Part shown: one piece after another, positions 48,880-60,539 of the stretch | Layout of the letters: the number at the start of each line of letters is the position of its first letter | Numbering within the stretch: position 1 is the first letter of the stretch | DNA from: Hetaerina americana | Lineage: Eukaryota > Arthropoda > Insecta > Odonata > Calopterygidae | Assembly: GCA_022747635.1 (NCBI GenBank) | Contig: JAKTNV010000003.1 | Location: 101,910,954-101,974,953, forward strand | Reading direction: 5' to 3' | Length of the DNA: 64,000 nucleotides | The notes under the pieces: generated by a model | Seen by the model: the letters and a program-made list of their open reading frames with translations, nothing else | The model's database searches: none | What the model was told of the DNA's origin: nothing | Program-made: the position numbers and the translations under genes

Positions 48880-51040
48880 TAATTTCTGAAATCCTGAAAA
48901 GATGTGCAAATGATTGCCTTTAATTTTTCATTTCTATTTATTATGCGATCAGGTAGAATCAAGAGCAGCAAACTCACCCTCGGATTTTTTTCTCGAATTC
49001 GTAAAAAAGCGTGCATACGAATTGGTGACGTTATACGTAATATTTCCTCTGACACGCGGAATATTTTTCATCGTGGATTTATGGAAGTTGAATTTCATTG
49101 TATAAATAAGTGTTATTCCAGTTCATTTAGACCTTTTGTTATGGCCAATAGTGTTTCGTATTTATCACGCTAAGAATCTGATTAAGCTCTGAATTTAAAG
49201 CAGCATTGCAATTTTATTCTCAGTCGGTGAATATTTGAAATGAGTTCGTTAAAGCTTTGACAGCTTAACTGACACAAATATAAGTTAACCAAAAACCAAA
49301 TCAGACAACCTAAAATTGGTCTTAAAAAGACAGCTTTTAAGTTATTCATTTTTTGAAGTTTCATTGATTCAGACGACAGAAGAGAATCACAGAAGAGAAA
49401 ATTAAAGGTGAATGTTCTACGTATTTTCACGTCAAACTTTGCCGCGTTACATTATCCCACTCGACTAAACATAGCCTAATTTGCATTAAAGTTTAGTTAA
49501 CATTCATTTTTGCATCGGGCGTTTCTCTCGTAGAATAATCAAAGGCAGGTACAATAGTTTTCGTTCTTGAAATAAGGTATTGGACTAAGGGTAAATTAGG
49601 TAGAAAAAATGACCGACATGTTTTCGGCTGGCGGAACGTTCAGAGGGGAGTTACAATGCAAAGTAAACGTTATTTCCTGTTTTTAAAATAAAAACTGTTC
49701 TCAGCTATTGACAACTTTTTCAACTCATGCAATAATTTCTCCTTAATGATGACGAACATTCACGGGAAGTAGGGTTTTACGCATCTGGCTCTTCATATCG
49801 AGTACTGACTTTTTTGAAGGCAGTCGAAGAACTTTCATTTTCAAAATTCTAATGATAAGGCTAATGACCGATAATCTAAATATATGCTGGTGAGAAAAGA
49901 AAAAATGAAAATAAACACGTACACTTTATGTTAATATATTGAGATTTACTCGATAATTCATGGCCGTTGAATATTGAAGAGCCTCTTTTACCTTTCCCTG
50001 TCTCAACTCCCCAAGAAAGAAGCATTTTGGCTTTTAGTTCTCAGTAAAAGAATCGGATGGCTCAGTTGCCATTCTTAGCGGTCTTTATATATTGTCTCCA
50101 TTTGTTTTATTTATATTTTCAAATCCTCCATTGACTTTTAACTACGATAAGAATGTATAATCTTAATTGGCGTTCAATAAAAGATCATTTTTGTCACTAT
50201 TCCATGGAAACTTAATATTGGTTTGATGTCTCACTTAGTGATTCCATCTGCGCCAATCAGTTGGGGATATATTATCCAAAAACTTAGGACCTTTGATCTC
50301 AACCTATCTGGTAACATTCCGGGAAACCGGTTCTCGATACTCATGATACCTAAGGCTTGCAATGACACAGTGGACAGTGTTTGTGCCAAATGAGAATCCG
50401 TTTTAAGACTTCAGGAGCCGATGGGCTGCTTAAATTCATGTTTATCTTCGAATGCCCTCCAAAGAGATACTGTCTTTGGGGAATGCGGAGACTCCCATCG
50501 CGACATCTGCCGAGCAGTAGCGAAAGACAGACAGCGACCACTTGTTGGATCCCAGCGCCGCATAGACTAAATAATGTCCTGGGCCGAACAAACAGTCCGT
50601 TTTTAGGAGAGACGAGGCGGTAGATGAAACGATTCGGGGAAATTTCGGGAGAGTCCTGAGGTCATTACAAATTTGCCATTCCTTTCGGGAAGTTGATCCT
50701 TTAACTTCCCGAACGTCTCGCACTGATTTTTATCAATACCGGTGCGTTCCAAGAATGTTGATCATAGGAGGTTTTATAATTCGTTTCCTTTTAAAAAAAT
50801 TCCCTTGGGATTAACGATCCCCGTGTAATAACTTCACACTCGGCAAGGTTAAACGGCGGTGCAACACTCGGTTCGATTGGAAAGAACATCACTGCGTCTT
50901 TTTCGCAATTCCTTAACCTTTGATTTCTGAAATGACATACCTCTGAATCGTTGGCCTCCGTGGCACTCGGATTTGTTTTATTTTTTTTTCAAGTTCACTT
51001 GCGTTACAAAGATGTTTGAGTCATGCGTAAAAACATGAAA
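48880..51040. other. AT-rich sequence, no gene recognised
   Basis: Short frames only. The segment near 50,390-50,720 is GC-richer with overlapping frames on both strands but no domain. Confidence 0.4.
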
Positions 51041-51049
51041 GTTTCTTGT

Positions 51050-52740
51050 TAACTGTGCGGGTGGGTTGGTGGGTGTGTGTGTGGAAGTTTCTCCGTGATC
51101 GCCGCTCGGAAATGGACTCGCCACCCCTGAAAACCAAGACAAGTGAGGACACCGATGCATGTTCCGCATTTCCTTCCCTCTCCTCTCCGGGGAACGCGTC
51201 AGACGGGTCGGGGGGCGTCGTCGCCGGCGACATCGTCACATGCACCTCGGGGAGACGATGCCCCGGCGAGGGACGGGTGGTACGCCGGACAGCACCAGGG
51301 TGCACACGGGGCGGGGGAGGAGGAGGGGGCAATGAGTTTTGGGTTCGGGGAGGTTATGGGCGGGACGTGAATTACCCAGAGCACTCACTTCATCAGAGCA
51401 CACCACCGTGGGAAGAAGAAGTCGAAGAGGATTGGGGAGGGGGGGAAACACGGAGGGAAGTGCCTTTGGATTGCGGGGAGAGGGGAAGGTGTTGGGGGTG
51501 GGGTCAATGAGGGAGGGGAATCGTCGGTGGGTGGGTGTCGGGCGTGTCCCGCAATGCACTGGAAAGACAAGGCGAGATGAAGGGGCAGGTAAAAGGGGCG
51601 CAAAAAAAGAAGAAAGATGAGAAAGGGGAGAGAGAGAGAGACCTTGTGGACACGAGGGGGAAGTTCGAAGGGGGAGTGGGGAGGCGGGCGGCCGGAGAAG
51701 GGTGGAGGCTCCCCCGTGCGGATGCATGAAAAATAGAGCGAGTGATGAGAAGACCGGGTAGGGTGGGAGGGGTGCGATGTCGAGGAGGGAGGACGGGCGA
51801 GGAGGGACTGGGAGTGCGGGGGGAGAGTGGGGAGATTAGTCTGGGGGCCGCCGCTGGGAGCGGCCGGGGGAAAAAGGGTGCGACCGCTCGGGACGCACCC
51901 GTGCGTTTATATGGGTGCGTGTGTGTGTGTACTCGCGTAGGCGATGCTGGACGTGACATCTGCCTCCCAAATGTGTCGCGGGAGAGCGTACTACGAATCC
52001 CATTGCGTGTGTGTATCCCGCCCCGTTCGCCCGGTCGCAAGGAGGAGCGGAGACCGCCTACTCCGTGAGGGCATGGACCAGCTCTCTTGCTCTCGTGTGT
52101 GTGAGTGTAGGGGGCGAAGGGGATAGGGGGTTTGGAGTTTTCGAGGTGCAAGGAGTGGTGGGTTGCGCGGGCGGGATGGTGGGTGGGTGGGTTGTTGGTT
52201 GGGCGGGCGGGGGTGGGTTGGGTCGGTCGGGGGATTGGCGGGGTGAAGAGTGGGGTTGTTGGTGGATGTTTGGAAGGGTGGCGGCGGCGCTGGAGGTGGC
52301 CTTCCCTCCCACGCAGGCCTCTAACAGACTCCCACTCCGCCCACCCCCTCCGTCCTCTTCCGCCCCTTAAAGTCTGCCCGTCCTCGTCACTCTCGGGATC
52401 GGCCCTTAATCATTCTCCTCCCCGCCCGCCCGACTCTCCCTCCACGGCGCTATCGCCAACCCCCCTCCGTCCTTGGAATATTTCCTCTTCCACCTCGTCT
52501 TCGTCTCCTCCCTTCTTCGCCCTCCCTTCTCTCCCCCACTAACCCCTTTTTCTCACCCGTCCTTTTTCTAATTCATTCCTCCTCCGCCCTCTCCCTTCTA
52601 ATCTATATCTCTCCTTGTCCCCACTGCATCCGTCTTACGATTTTACGACCCTCCAACCACCCTGGAGCCATCCTCAGTTTCCCTCGCTCGGCAACCATCC
52701 CTCTCTCACCTATATACGGACCGCTGCTTCGCCAAAGGAA
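51050..52740. promoter_or_regulatory. Largest GC island, G-rich then C-rich on the + strand
   Basis: From 51,050 to about 52,290 the + strand is very G-rich (GGGGGAGG, GGTGGGTGGG, GTGTGTGTGT) with many CpGs. From about 52,300 to 52,720 it turns C-rich. This is the longest island in the window, and its switch has the opposite sign to those at 6.4-7.5, 19.2-20.0, 28.8-29.5 and 60.5-61.0 kb. Frames of 100-215 codons on both strands are low-complexity. It contains multiple G-runs able to form G-quadruplexes. Confidence 0.4.
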
Positions 52741-53065
52741 TAAGTAGTTAAAGTGGAAGCCGAAGGGGACTGACTGTTCATCCGTCCGCCCGCCTATATT
52801 TTCAGCCCCGAAATTCCTCCCGCGATGAAGGAGTTAGTGCGTCAAAAAGTGGTTATTGTTTATTTTTGTTTGCTTCGGTTGGAAGAAGTTGCTTAATTTG
52901 GAGGAGCCAATCTTATGGGTTTGACGAGGATACGCTTGTGGAACGTGAACCGACCTTCCCTTCTTTCTCGGAAGGAATTCCCAAAGCGTCAGGGAGTCTT
53001 TGGTGTTAGGGTTGATCACTGGCCCAATAATAAATTTGATTTACGTTTTTGCGCCTCAAAAAAAA

Positions 53066-53190
53066 TGGGAGAGCTCGGTCAGGTGGGGTAGGCTTGCGTT
53101 GGGAATCCCGAAGGACGAGGGTTCGAGTCCCGCTTCGGGGGTGGAAGTTGTTTGACCAGATAATCATCGTGCCGGACTGCACCGTACGTT
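53066..53190 (+). mobile_element. tRNA-derived SINE, third family
   Basis: GAGCTCGGTCAGGTGGGGTAGG (box A-like, 53,071-53,092) and GGGTTCGAGTCCCGC (perfect box B, 53,119-53,133) are spaced as in tRNA genes. The 5' and 3' flanks do not form an acceptor stem. The unrelated body TTTGACCAGATAATCATCGT follows. The poly-A-like CAAAAAAAAT just upstream may belong to the target. The 3' end is not determined. Confidence 0.6.
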
Positions 53191-53199
53191 TACTTTCCT

Positions 53200-54400
53200 G
53201 TCATCGGACTACCTGATTTCAATACTCAATTACTTCTATTATTTATGTGAATGATGCCTAATTTGTATATTATGTCCAAGAGTATCTCAAAAACAGTTGG
53301 CCTTATCCGGTTTTTGAAATAGGAATAAGCAGAAAGTTACACGGGCATCAATCCTCTTCAAACAATGCACTTGGGTGTAGGATTTTGTGAAAATTATAAA
53401 GTAGCTAACTGTCATTGTTATCATTGGTTAATAATATTTTTAAATCAGGTATTTAATCAACAATTAATGTTAAATTACCAACTCACATGACAATATTGTA
53501 TTATTTTAATAAAGACGAGTGTCAAAAATCAATGACGTCCATCTCTGAAGTTGCCCACCAATTAAAGATGGGCAACTCAAAGAATTACAATTAAGTCAAT
53601 TATAGTCTCTACTCCCTCAGGAAAATGTCTTTTGTAATTTCGGCCAGGTAATTTCCCTTGTCACCTTAATGCCCATGAAAGTTACAGAATATCTGCGCTT
53701 AAGTTTCTCCAATAATATTAGTGAATGCTTATTTTAACGTACAGCTTAAGTCGATCAATATACGCTGTTCAAATAAAACGGTCATTTTGACTAAAGTTAT
53801 GTTTAAAATGCCAGTCACTCACTTCAATGGTAAATAGGCAAACATTTATTTGCTACGTAAAAAATTGAATTAATTACGTAAAATATCAAGGTTGAATATT
53901 TGTGTTAAAGTTGTTTTTTTCTATATTATGCTGTTACAATTTGATTATAGTATTTTTATCATATTTTGTTTCGGAAATAGTGTGCAATTCTTAGCGCAGT
54001 CACTTTTGTTTGTTTTGTCGTGATTTTTTATTAAATAAGTATTGAATTTTGAATTAGTGTTTTCAAGAACTTTATGGAAAAGAGTAGTCTAAGATAATTT
54101 AATTTCCTATGAAACTATTATTCACAGGTATCACGAAGTTTAAGACTGAACGATGTATTTGATAAAAAGACTAATTGATAGGAATAATACATATTACAAA
54201 GTGTATTCTATTTACAAAGTGGTAACGCTGTTGCTTAAACATTTTCCTTTAGTTTTAAATATAATGCTATTGAAACATTTTTGTATAACATGTAAAAGGC
54301 ATAAATTAGTATACTATCACTTGCGTAATGTATACTTCTTTTCAGTCGGTTTTGACCAAACTATAGTCATTTTTTTACTCCTAATAACAAAGTTGTCAAT
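53200..54400. other. AT-rich sequence, no gene recognised
   Basis: A hairpin-capable AGTTGCCCACC/GGTGGGCAACT-like pair lies near 53,548-53,579 (TTGCCCA and TGGGCAA arms). Nothing else is identifiable. Confidence 0.4.
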
Positions 54401-54407
54401 TATAATA

Positions 54408-55328
54408 AAGGGTCCGTATAAAAGGTATCGGGAATGGTTCCAAAAATCAAACTTTATTGCAGTTATCATTACAATTACTCAATAATCTTCAAAATGCATC
54501 CCTCCTGCATCGATATGCTTAGTTCGGCGCGTCTGCCACTCGCCAAAAGCCCGCTGGAAGTCGGTTTCCGAAATACTGTTGAGATCCTTTGTCGTCGCCA
54601 CTTGATCCGCCTCGACGGAGTCGAACCGATATCCTTTGAGCTCCCTTTTTATTCGCGGAAACAAGAAAAAGTCAGGTGGAGCCAGGTCAGGGGTGTAGGG
54701 GGGGGGGGGGAACGTTGCCACGCCGAATTTCGTCAGCAGTTAAATTTCCACCCGCGACAGTTTTTGTTCCTCGCTCAAGACTTTCGGCACCAGCTTCGCG
54801 CCCACTTTCCTCATCGCAAGATCCTCTGTTACAATGGTGTGGACGATTCCGACTGAAAGGCCTGTCTTCTCACTGATAAGGGCGATGGTTAAACGCCTGT
54901 CAGAATCCAAAACTCCTTTCAATTTGGCCACCTGAGCATCGGTTCGAGCGGTCGTCGGGCGTCCGACGAGCTCCCGGCCTTCCTTAAACATTTTGTGCCA
55001 CCCAAAAACTCTTGTGCGGCTGAAGGCAGCATCCCCATAAGCCTGTTTGATGAGTTCAAGGGTCTCCGATGCTGATTTCCCGATCTTAACGCAAAACTTC
55101 ACAGCGTAGCGTTGCTCGACGGTGCGCTCCATGCCGGCGCGACGACACCACAAACAATTACCTGTCACCAAAATCCAACTCCTGTCTCAACGCACGCCCG
55201 GAGGCGACTGAACTAAAGTGCGCCTGAGTGGTGGGGGACCTGTCTCCCGAGCTGACCGGTCGGACCCCCATCCACCGCTCCGGTGAGGCTACAGCGAACC
55301 AGTCGCGATACCTTTTGTACGGAGCCTT
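54408..55328 (-). mobile_element. Mariner element A, 921 bp, internally deleted
   Basis: Terminal inverted repeats 54,408-54,440 and 55,296-55,328 match at about 29 of 33 positions. A TA dinucleotide flanks the left end and TG the right, so one base of the expected TA duplication has changed. The minus strand encodes N-terminal and C-terminal mariner transposase segments joined by a deletion. At about 921 bp it is shorter than the usual 1.3 kb of autonomous mariners. A 13-G tract (54,698-54,710) sits near the deletion joint. Confidence 0.85.
54479..55132 (-). pseudogene. Mariner A transposase, central catalytic part deleted
   Basis: The N-terminal part starts at Met 55,132. It has the helix-turn-helix region (EQRYAVKFCVKIGKSASETL and FGWHKMFKEGRE) and the second DNA-binding helix set ending RKVGAKLVPKVLSEEQK. 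It stops soon after the EEQK motif. The C-terminal part resumes at about 54,721 as ATFPPPPYTPDLAPPDFFLF and ends HIDAGGMHFEDY. The two middle catalytic motifs (TGDESW and HDNAPAH) are missing, so only the last Asp remains. A stop separates the halves, and about 12 residues after KEGRE are also lost. It cannot be an active transposase. Confidence 0.85.
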
Positions 55329-55407
55329 TGTTCATTTTTTTTTGTTTCCGCATTAATGCAGCTATATGAACGGAATAGGAAAAAAACATATTCATCCCAT
55401 CCTTATA

Positions 55408-56164
55408 TACGAGGGTCATCCGGAAAGTAGTACCCGTTCGTGAAATAAAGACACAAAAGTAAATATTAACAAACATAAAAAATTTTATTTGAAAGAGGAT
55501 ACTTTAAACTACTTCTCAACATAATCTCCAAGCAAATTAAGGCATTTGTCATAACGTGTGACAAGTTTCTGTATTCCTGCTGCATAGTCCTTCGCCGCCA
55601 GCTCATTGAGATACGCGAGGGACCCATCTTGCACAAATTTTTGCATAATGCAGATGGTGTTTAACAATTTCATGAACAATTGTTCGAGAAACATTGGGAA
55701 AATGCTCACATGTGTCATCAATTGTGACGCGCCGATCGTTCCTCACGAATTCGTCAACTGAGCTCACCAGTTGGTCTGTAATGACAGACGGTCTCCCCGA
55801 ACGCTCATCGTCGTGTGTGTTCCCCCTCCCCATGTTGAAGTTGCGACACCACCGCCGAACAGACGACTCGTCCATTACATTGTCTCCATACACCTCCTTT
55901 AATTGGCGATGAATATCACATGGGCGAACGTTTCTTGCATTGAGGAATTTAATCACTGCCCTCACTTCACAACTGGCGGCGTTCTCAATTTTTTTAAACA
56001 TTGTAAACAATCACAGAAACAACACAGGCAATGCTAGCGTCACGCAACTTGGCTCAGAGAAGGCAGACAAGCCACTGAAGCTATCTGACCTCGTCCAGCG
56101 GCTACTCGCGTCGTCAGCACTTCATGCGGCACGAACGGGTACTACTTTCCGGATGACCCTCGTA
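55408..56164 (-). mobile_element. Mariner element B, 757 bp, perfect 35-bp inverted repeats
   Basis: The 35-bp termini 55,408-55,442 and 56,130-56,164 are exact reverse complements beginning TACGAGGGTCATCC. TA flanks both ends (55,406-55,407 and 56,165-56,166), the canonical mariner target duplication. Perfect termini imply recent or continuing cross-mobilisation. The interior encodes only the N- and C-terminal parts of a transposase. It lies 79 bp from element A, which it resembles in structure but not in sequence. Confidence 0.95.
55509..56010 (-). pseudogene. Mariner B transposase, central part deleted
   Basis: The N-terminal 135 codons (56,010-55,603) have the mariner DNA-binding region: AVIKFLNARNVRPCDIHRQL, then SSVRRWCRNFNMGRGNTHDD, RSGRPSVITDQLV and YAKICARWVPR. 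A second frame (to 55,509) ends with DGSLAYLNELAAKDYAAGIQ and YDKCLNLLGDYVEK, the mariner C-terminus. The catalytic core between them is deleted and the junction shifts frame. The copy can only move using a transposase supplied elsewhere. Confidence 0.85.
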
Positions 56165-56169
56165 TATTG

Positions 56170-56865
56170 AGTAACCTTTTGGTACGATAAGGTAAATAAA
56201 AAAGCTGCTACTTGCTACATGGTCATATTGAATAATTATTGGTAGTTTTTTTAAGTTAAATATATCATACCGTCCATTAAAATGACATGCAATTCACGTT
56301 AAATGGCCAACTTCACTGAAGTACCTGAGGATTTTCCTTTCATAGATAAGAGCACGTAGGTATTGCCCGGTAGGTTTTCCCCGGCTTTGGATGAGGACCG
56401 GTAGGCATTCTCTCAGTTCAGACGTTCGGCACCACGTCTGAGGGCGTCTGAGTCACCCCCCCCCCATTGTATGTTGCGAATTCATTTAATCTGTTAAAGG
56501 CCTTACGCTATCGTACGCATGGAAGGCGGTTGTTCAAGAGTTGAATGCTTCACTGGGTCCCGACACAAAGGCGTCAGTATCGTTGCAGCGACTGGAAACA
56601 AATTCATAGTGATTTTTCATGTCATATTTTTATCAGGAGCAGTATATTAAATACTTGACCGTATTTAAAATTCGTAATCAAATGCCTGTAAGAATTAGGG
56701 TCATATCCTTCTCGAGATTTAAAAAAAAAATTTTAATGCGTTTTCCCATTTCTGTCCTCCATGTTGGTTGTTGCAATAAGGCTGAAAATAGCAGTTGATC
56801 TTTTGGAAACTACTGAGATATACTTTATAACTTAATTTTTTTTAATTCATCAATCACCATATACA

Positions 56866-56866
<1 letters not shown>
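56170..56866. other. No recognisable feature
   Basis: AT-rich with a short run of C (56,456-56,464). No repeat family or exon recognised. Confidence 0.4.

Positions 56867-56919
<53 letters not shown>
56867..56919. repeat. (TA)n microsatellite
   Basis: About 25 uninterrupted TA units, preceded by TATATGTATA. Confidence 0.95.
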
Positions 56920-56922
<3 letters not shown>

Positions 56923-57023
56923 TTACGGGTAACTTTAAATCCAGTTAGCACGTATAATAAAGGCATTCCTTGCTAAGGTCTAATTTATATTTCTGTTCTG
57001 ATATTGTGTCACTTCTATTTCAG

Positions 57024-57059
57024 GGAGGAAGGACGACCCTTTGGCTTCTGAACCCTCAC
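57024..57059 (+). other. Candidate 36-nt microexon
   Basis: The upstream 40 bases (…TTCTGTTCTGATATTGTGTCACTTCTATTTCAG, up to 57,023) are a good 3' splice site: pyrimidine-rich tract, no AG between it and the acceptor, and TTTCAG. The 36-nt exon is followed by GTAAGC at 57,060-57,065, a good 5' splice site. The length is a multiple of three. In frame 3 the exon reads RKDDPLASEPS with no stop; frame 1 is also open and frame 2 has a stop. If real it is a cassette exon of a + strand gene whose other exons lie outside or are too short to see. There is no homology support. Confidence 0.35.
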
Positions 57060-57069
57060 GTAAGCCTCC

Positions 57070-59155
57070 CTAACAGTTCCCATCGCTAATATTTTGTTAA
57101 ATCAATAATCCTTTGAGAAGATTAGTTATCAGAGCCATTATTGACGGTAATTTTATGATTAAATAATATTAACTGTAATTTATCATGATTAATCTTCAGA
57201 TACAATGGCAAAATACAAAGGATTAAAGTGCATTGAAGACAAATTCGTTTACCCGGTTGATACTAGTGTTCGCTGTTTCACGTAAATTTTGGCTTCAGCG
57301 TGAATATGATTCTCTTGGATCTATTCTTCCTATGAATTATGTTTTCCAAATTTCCTTCAAGAAATAGGCGTTGATGTGAGTCAATTCAGTCTGTCCCTCC
57401 TGCTTACGTCTGCATAGGTCCCTCATTCGTGGGTAAGAGACAAAAGCTTCTTCTATGTTTCGGCTGCCATGCTGACCCCAGTGGGATAGTTTTCATATCC
57501 CTTTCCTGGTTACTCATTTCATGCATTGGCGAAACCAGTAACTGGTAATGACAAAGATTGATGTCCACTAAGCATTGTTCTTTAAGAACTTTTATTTTAT
57601 TTCTAAGAAGATTCCTCAAAATACCCTTGAGCGGAAATAATATTTGATGAAAGAAAAATATTCACTCACTTATTGGCATTGTCAGAAAATGAAATATAGG
57701 TTTTTATTGGCCGTCTTAGCAAAGAACTTGAGCTAAATCGCTCCCGATTTCAAGCGGAATGGAAAGCAAAAAATTCTACGGGGATCACTGCAGTTCGATT
57801 AAACTGACTAGCAAAAAAGATCTATGAATCATTAGTATGTTAGTGGTCTAGCGTTAGCAGTTACTTTACATGGCGAGTCAATCTCATTGCCGCCGAAATT
57901 TTAGGATTCACGGAAGATGCGCTTCTACTTAAGAATTAATTGAAATTGTTAATACGTGAACACATACTTCTTAATTAAATTATTAGTATCAGCAATTGAT
58001 TTGTCAGAATATACATTATTTCACCCAAATAGGCATGAGTTAATCACTAGAGCATAGAGTATAAACATATACAGTGTCAAAAACACAGTTTAAACGACAA
58101 AAAATAAATAGGTTCTTAAAGAGAGGTGGGAAGGATGAATAGAAAGAGTTTCTTCGAACAGGAACTAACTAGCACCAACCGGAGATCAGGATTTTTTTGT
58201 CCTCGTCCTAATTTTGGAGAGCAACGCGGATTTCTCGGCGTTGAAAGAGCCGTGGCGACAATATTCTTCTCCGAATCATCTGATTTTCTTCTTTAACTAA
58301 CTTATAAGCAAAACATGACCCAAGTACATTGGATTATTCGTTTAGAATCCATGATCTGTTTTGTTTAGCTTTAGGGCTATAATGGGAGATGAGTAGTTCC
58401 AATCAAATTTGAGTGACTCGTTATTTTGATGATAACGAAGTTTTAACTGTGGCGGGAAGAGAGGAAGTTGTTAGGTGGAATCCAAAAAAAGTAGAGAAAA
58501 TGGGAAGATGATGTATTGATAGGTAGTGAGATGCTGAAGACTGACATGAAAGGGGGAACGTTAGGTAAGCGGGGTGGAGAGAGGAAGGGAGAAAACGGGC
58601 TTCCCAGACAGTATATAGGCAGGCGGAATTTACGAAGAACGGAAGAAGGAAATACTTTAGGGATAACAAGAAGAAGTTCACGCGATACATAAAAGATAAA
58701 AGTCGTTAGGGACCGTCGAAGCTGACCCATAAATGTTTGAATATCGTGGATGAGCCTAATGTTTATTGATCCACTTTTCATTGATTTTAGCTAAATTCTG
58801 ACTACCTCCATTGTATAATGAGTCGTTTGTATTGAAAGTACTCACTTCCGTAGGATTAGTGTGCCATGACAAGCTCGGGAATAAAGTAACTCTGGGTATA
58901 GTCAAGAGTGCTTACCGAATAGTGATGAATAATGTTCATGTCAAATAATAATGAAAAATAATTCACTGTAATCGACGCGAAGGTTGAATAGACAGGTGAG
59001 GGTGGATCTCGCCTTATACTAGCCCTGGCGGCGTGCGAAGCAATGCAAAACATCAGAATGGGGATTTTTCCCTATCCCTCTCATGTGGTTTCCCAGGAAG
59101 ATCGATTGCTAGAAAAATCACAGCCAATCGGTGAGTCACTGAGTCACCTGTCAAG
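57070..59155. other. AT-rich sequence, no gene recognised
   Basis: Positions 58,440-58,720 are purine-rich on the + strand, similar in texture to 600-790. Frames of about 90-110 codons there show no domain. Confidence 0.4.
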
Positions 59156-59160
59156 AGAAT

Positions 59161-59411
59161 TTATTGCGATGAACATAACAGTTTCAGGCTGAACTTTATG
59201 GAATTCCTTCATGATGAGGGTAGAAAAAGAAACTTCGTACTTCCACATAAAGATTTAAAACTTCACAAGACCATGGTTTCGATGATGCGCAGCATAGAAA
59301 CCATGGTCATGTGAAGTATTAAATCTAAATGTGGAAGAACAAAGTTTCTTTTTCTACACTCATTGTTGTAATGAGTTCGATTGTTGATTTCGGTTTTATG
59401 TTCATCGAGAA
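59161..59411. mobile_element. Large imperfect palindromic element (head-to-head repeat)
   Basis: Core arms 59,214-59,284 and 59,293-59,363 pair across about 71 bp with some 10% mismatches, separated by 8 bases. An outer pair, CGATGAACATAA at 59,167-59,178 and TTATGTTCATCG at 59,395-59,406, extends the palindrome beyond diverged middle segments. Each arm carries CTTCCACAT, GATTTAA, TTCACAWGACCATGG and TTTC, the same block order as at 35.6 and 48.7 kb. The left outer part (59,177-59,220) is homologous to the foldback element at 16.7 kb. On the + strand the right arm contains GAAACCATGGTC, the GAAA-stem III-UC portion of the ribozyme-like core. Confidence 0.8.
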
Positions 59412-59414
59412 ATA

Positions 59415-60535
59415 ATTTCCTTGGGAAAGGAACAAGACCGAACTCTTCAGACTGTATTGACAAACTCTCGAGTTCATCGTTCGCGCGCGCGACAAACACA
59501 TCTTAAAGATGTTGAGCAGTTAAACCTCATCATCTTGTCCGAGACCTCTGGAACTCGTGCCTCGGAGCGAATGTTCGTCAGTAGATGTGTATCGGTCGTA
59601 ATTGTTTCCGAAGATCCCGTAATGTAAGCCTTAAATACGAGGCTTTGGGTACCCAACAAAACCATCAAGTCTCGATCCACACCGCTCGAGAAGAGAGTAT
59701 AAATAGTTATTGGTCTACTAGTTTAAGCCTTCCGTCCCATAGAACGGCTTAGAAATCCCAGGCAGGGACATTCAAAAGAGATGAATGCTTCTTAGAGAGC
59801 TAGCATTCGGATATTTACCGTTACGCCTAAGACCTTTGCCCCTGCTTGGAGTCTTTTAAAGTCAGCGGTGAATGCAGGATTGGAATTTATTCATCGCAGT
59901 TAGTCGCACCATAGAAAAGATAAAGAAACACCCATAGTAGCAAGCCCCGAGTGGCAGCCCCATTCGGTATTTAATTCATTCATCATCGATTTGGAATCAG
60001 AATTGAAGGATTTGGTGGTGTGTAGGCATCCACCGACAAATTTAAAGTACGTACAAGACTGAACAAATTGTAAGGTTTTTAAAAAAATTAAGATGTATTA
60101 GATTAAAATGGAAACAATCCAACCGACTTTTCTTTTAATTTAATCGGGTACACATTTTAAATTGACGTCCTGTATTCCTCTTTTAATGTTTCCTCGTGAA
60201 TGTGCGCTTTCACTTTTTTATCCGATTACTCCTTCCAGCCGATTACTTCTCTAATGTAATTTCCCTCGGAAAGTGATGAAAAACTGTTTTCTCTTTCAAT
60301 TCATAAATCTCACGGCGGTAGAGAGGCTGCCGTGTCATTGCATCAGCTCAAATTTTAGAACATTTGAATGATTAATTCGGGTTAAAGTGACTTCGGGCTG
60401 ACCGTGGTTTTTTATCTTTTTTAAGCAGTCTACTCGCGTACTCATTGTCGATGTAAATTGCGTGCGACTGTGAATGACATGACCTTCCCATTGTCCTCAC
60501 AAGGGAATCCCTCCTCTTTTCAACCGGGGCGTGGT
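59415..60535. other. No recognisable gene
   Basis: The 78- and 68-codon frames near 59,263-59,680 overlap the palindrome edge and show no domain. Confidence 0.4.
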
Positions 60536-60539
60536 CTTT

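Noticed and set aside
51046..52370. Several 100-215 codon frames on both strands of the GC island
   Set aside because: They overlap each other, are Pro/Ser- or Gly/Arg-rich and have no domain; GC- and skew-rich DNA lacks stop codons by composition.
53066..53146. Functional tRNA gene
   Set aside because: Box A and box B are good but no acceptor stem forms, so it is a SINE head.
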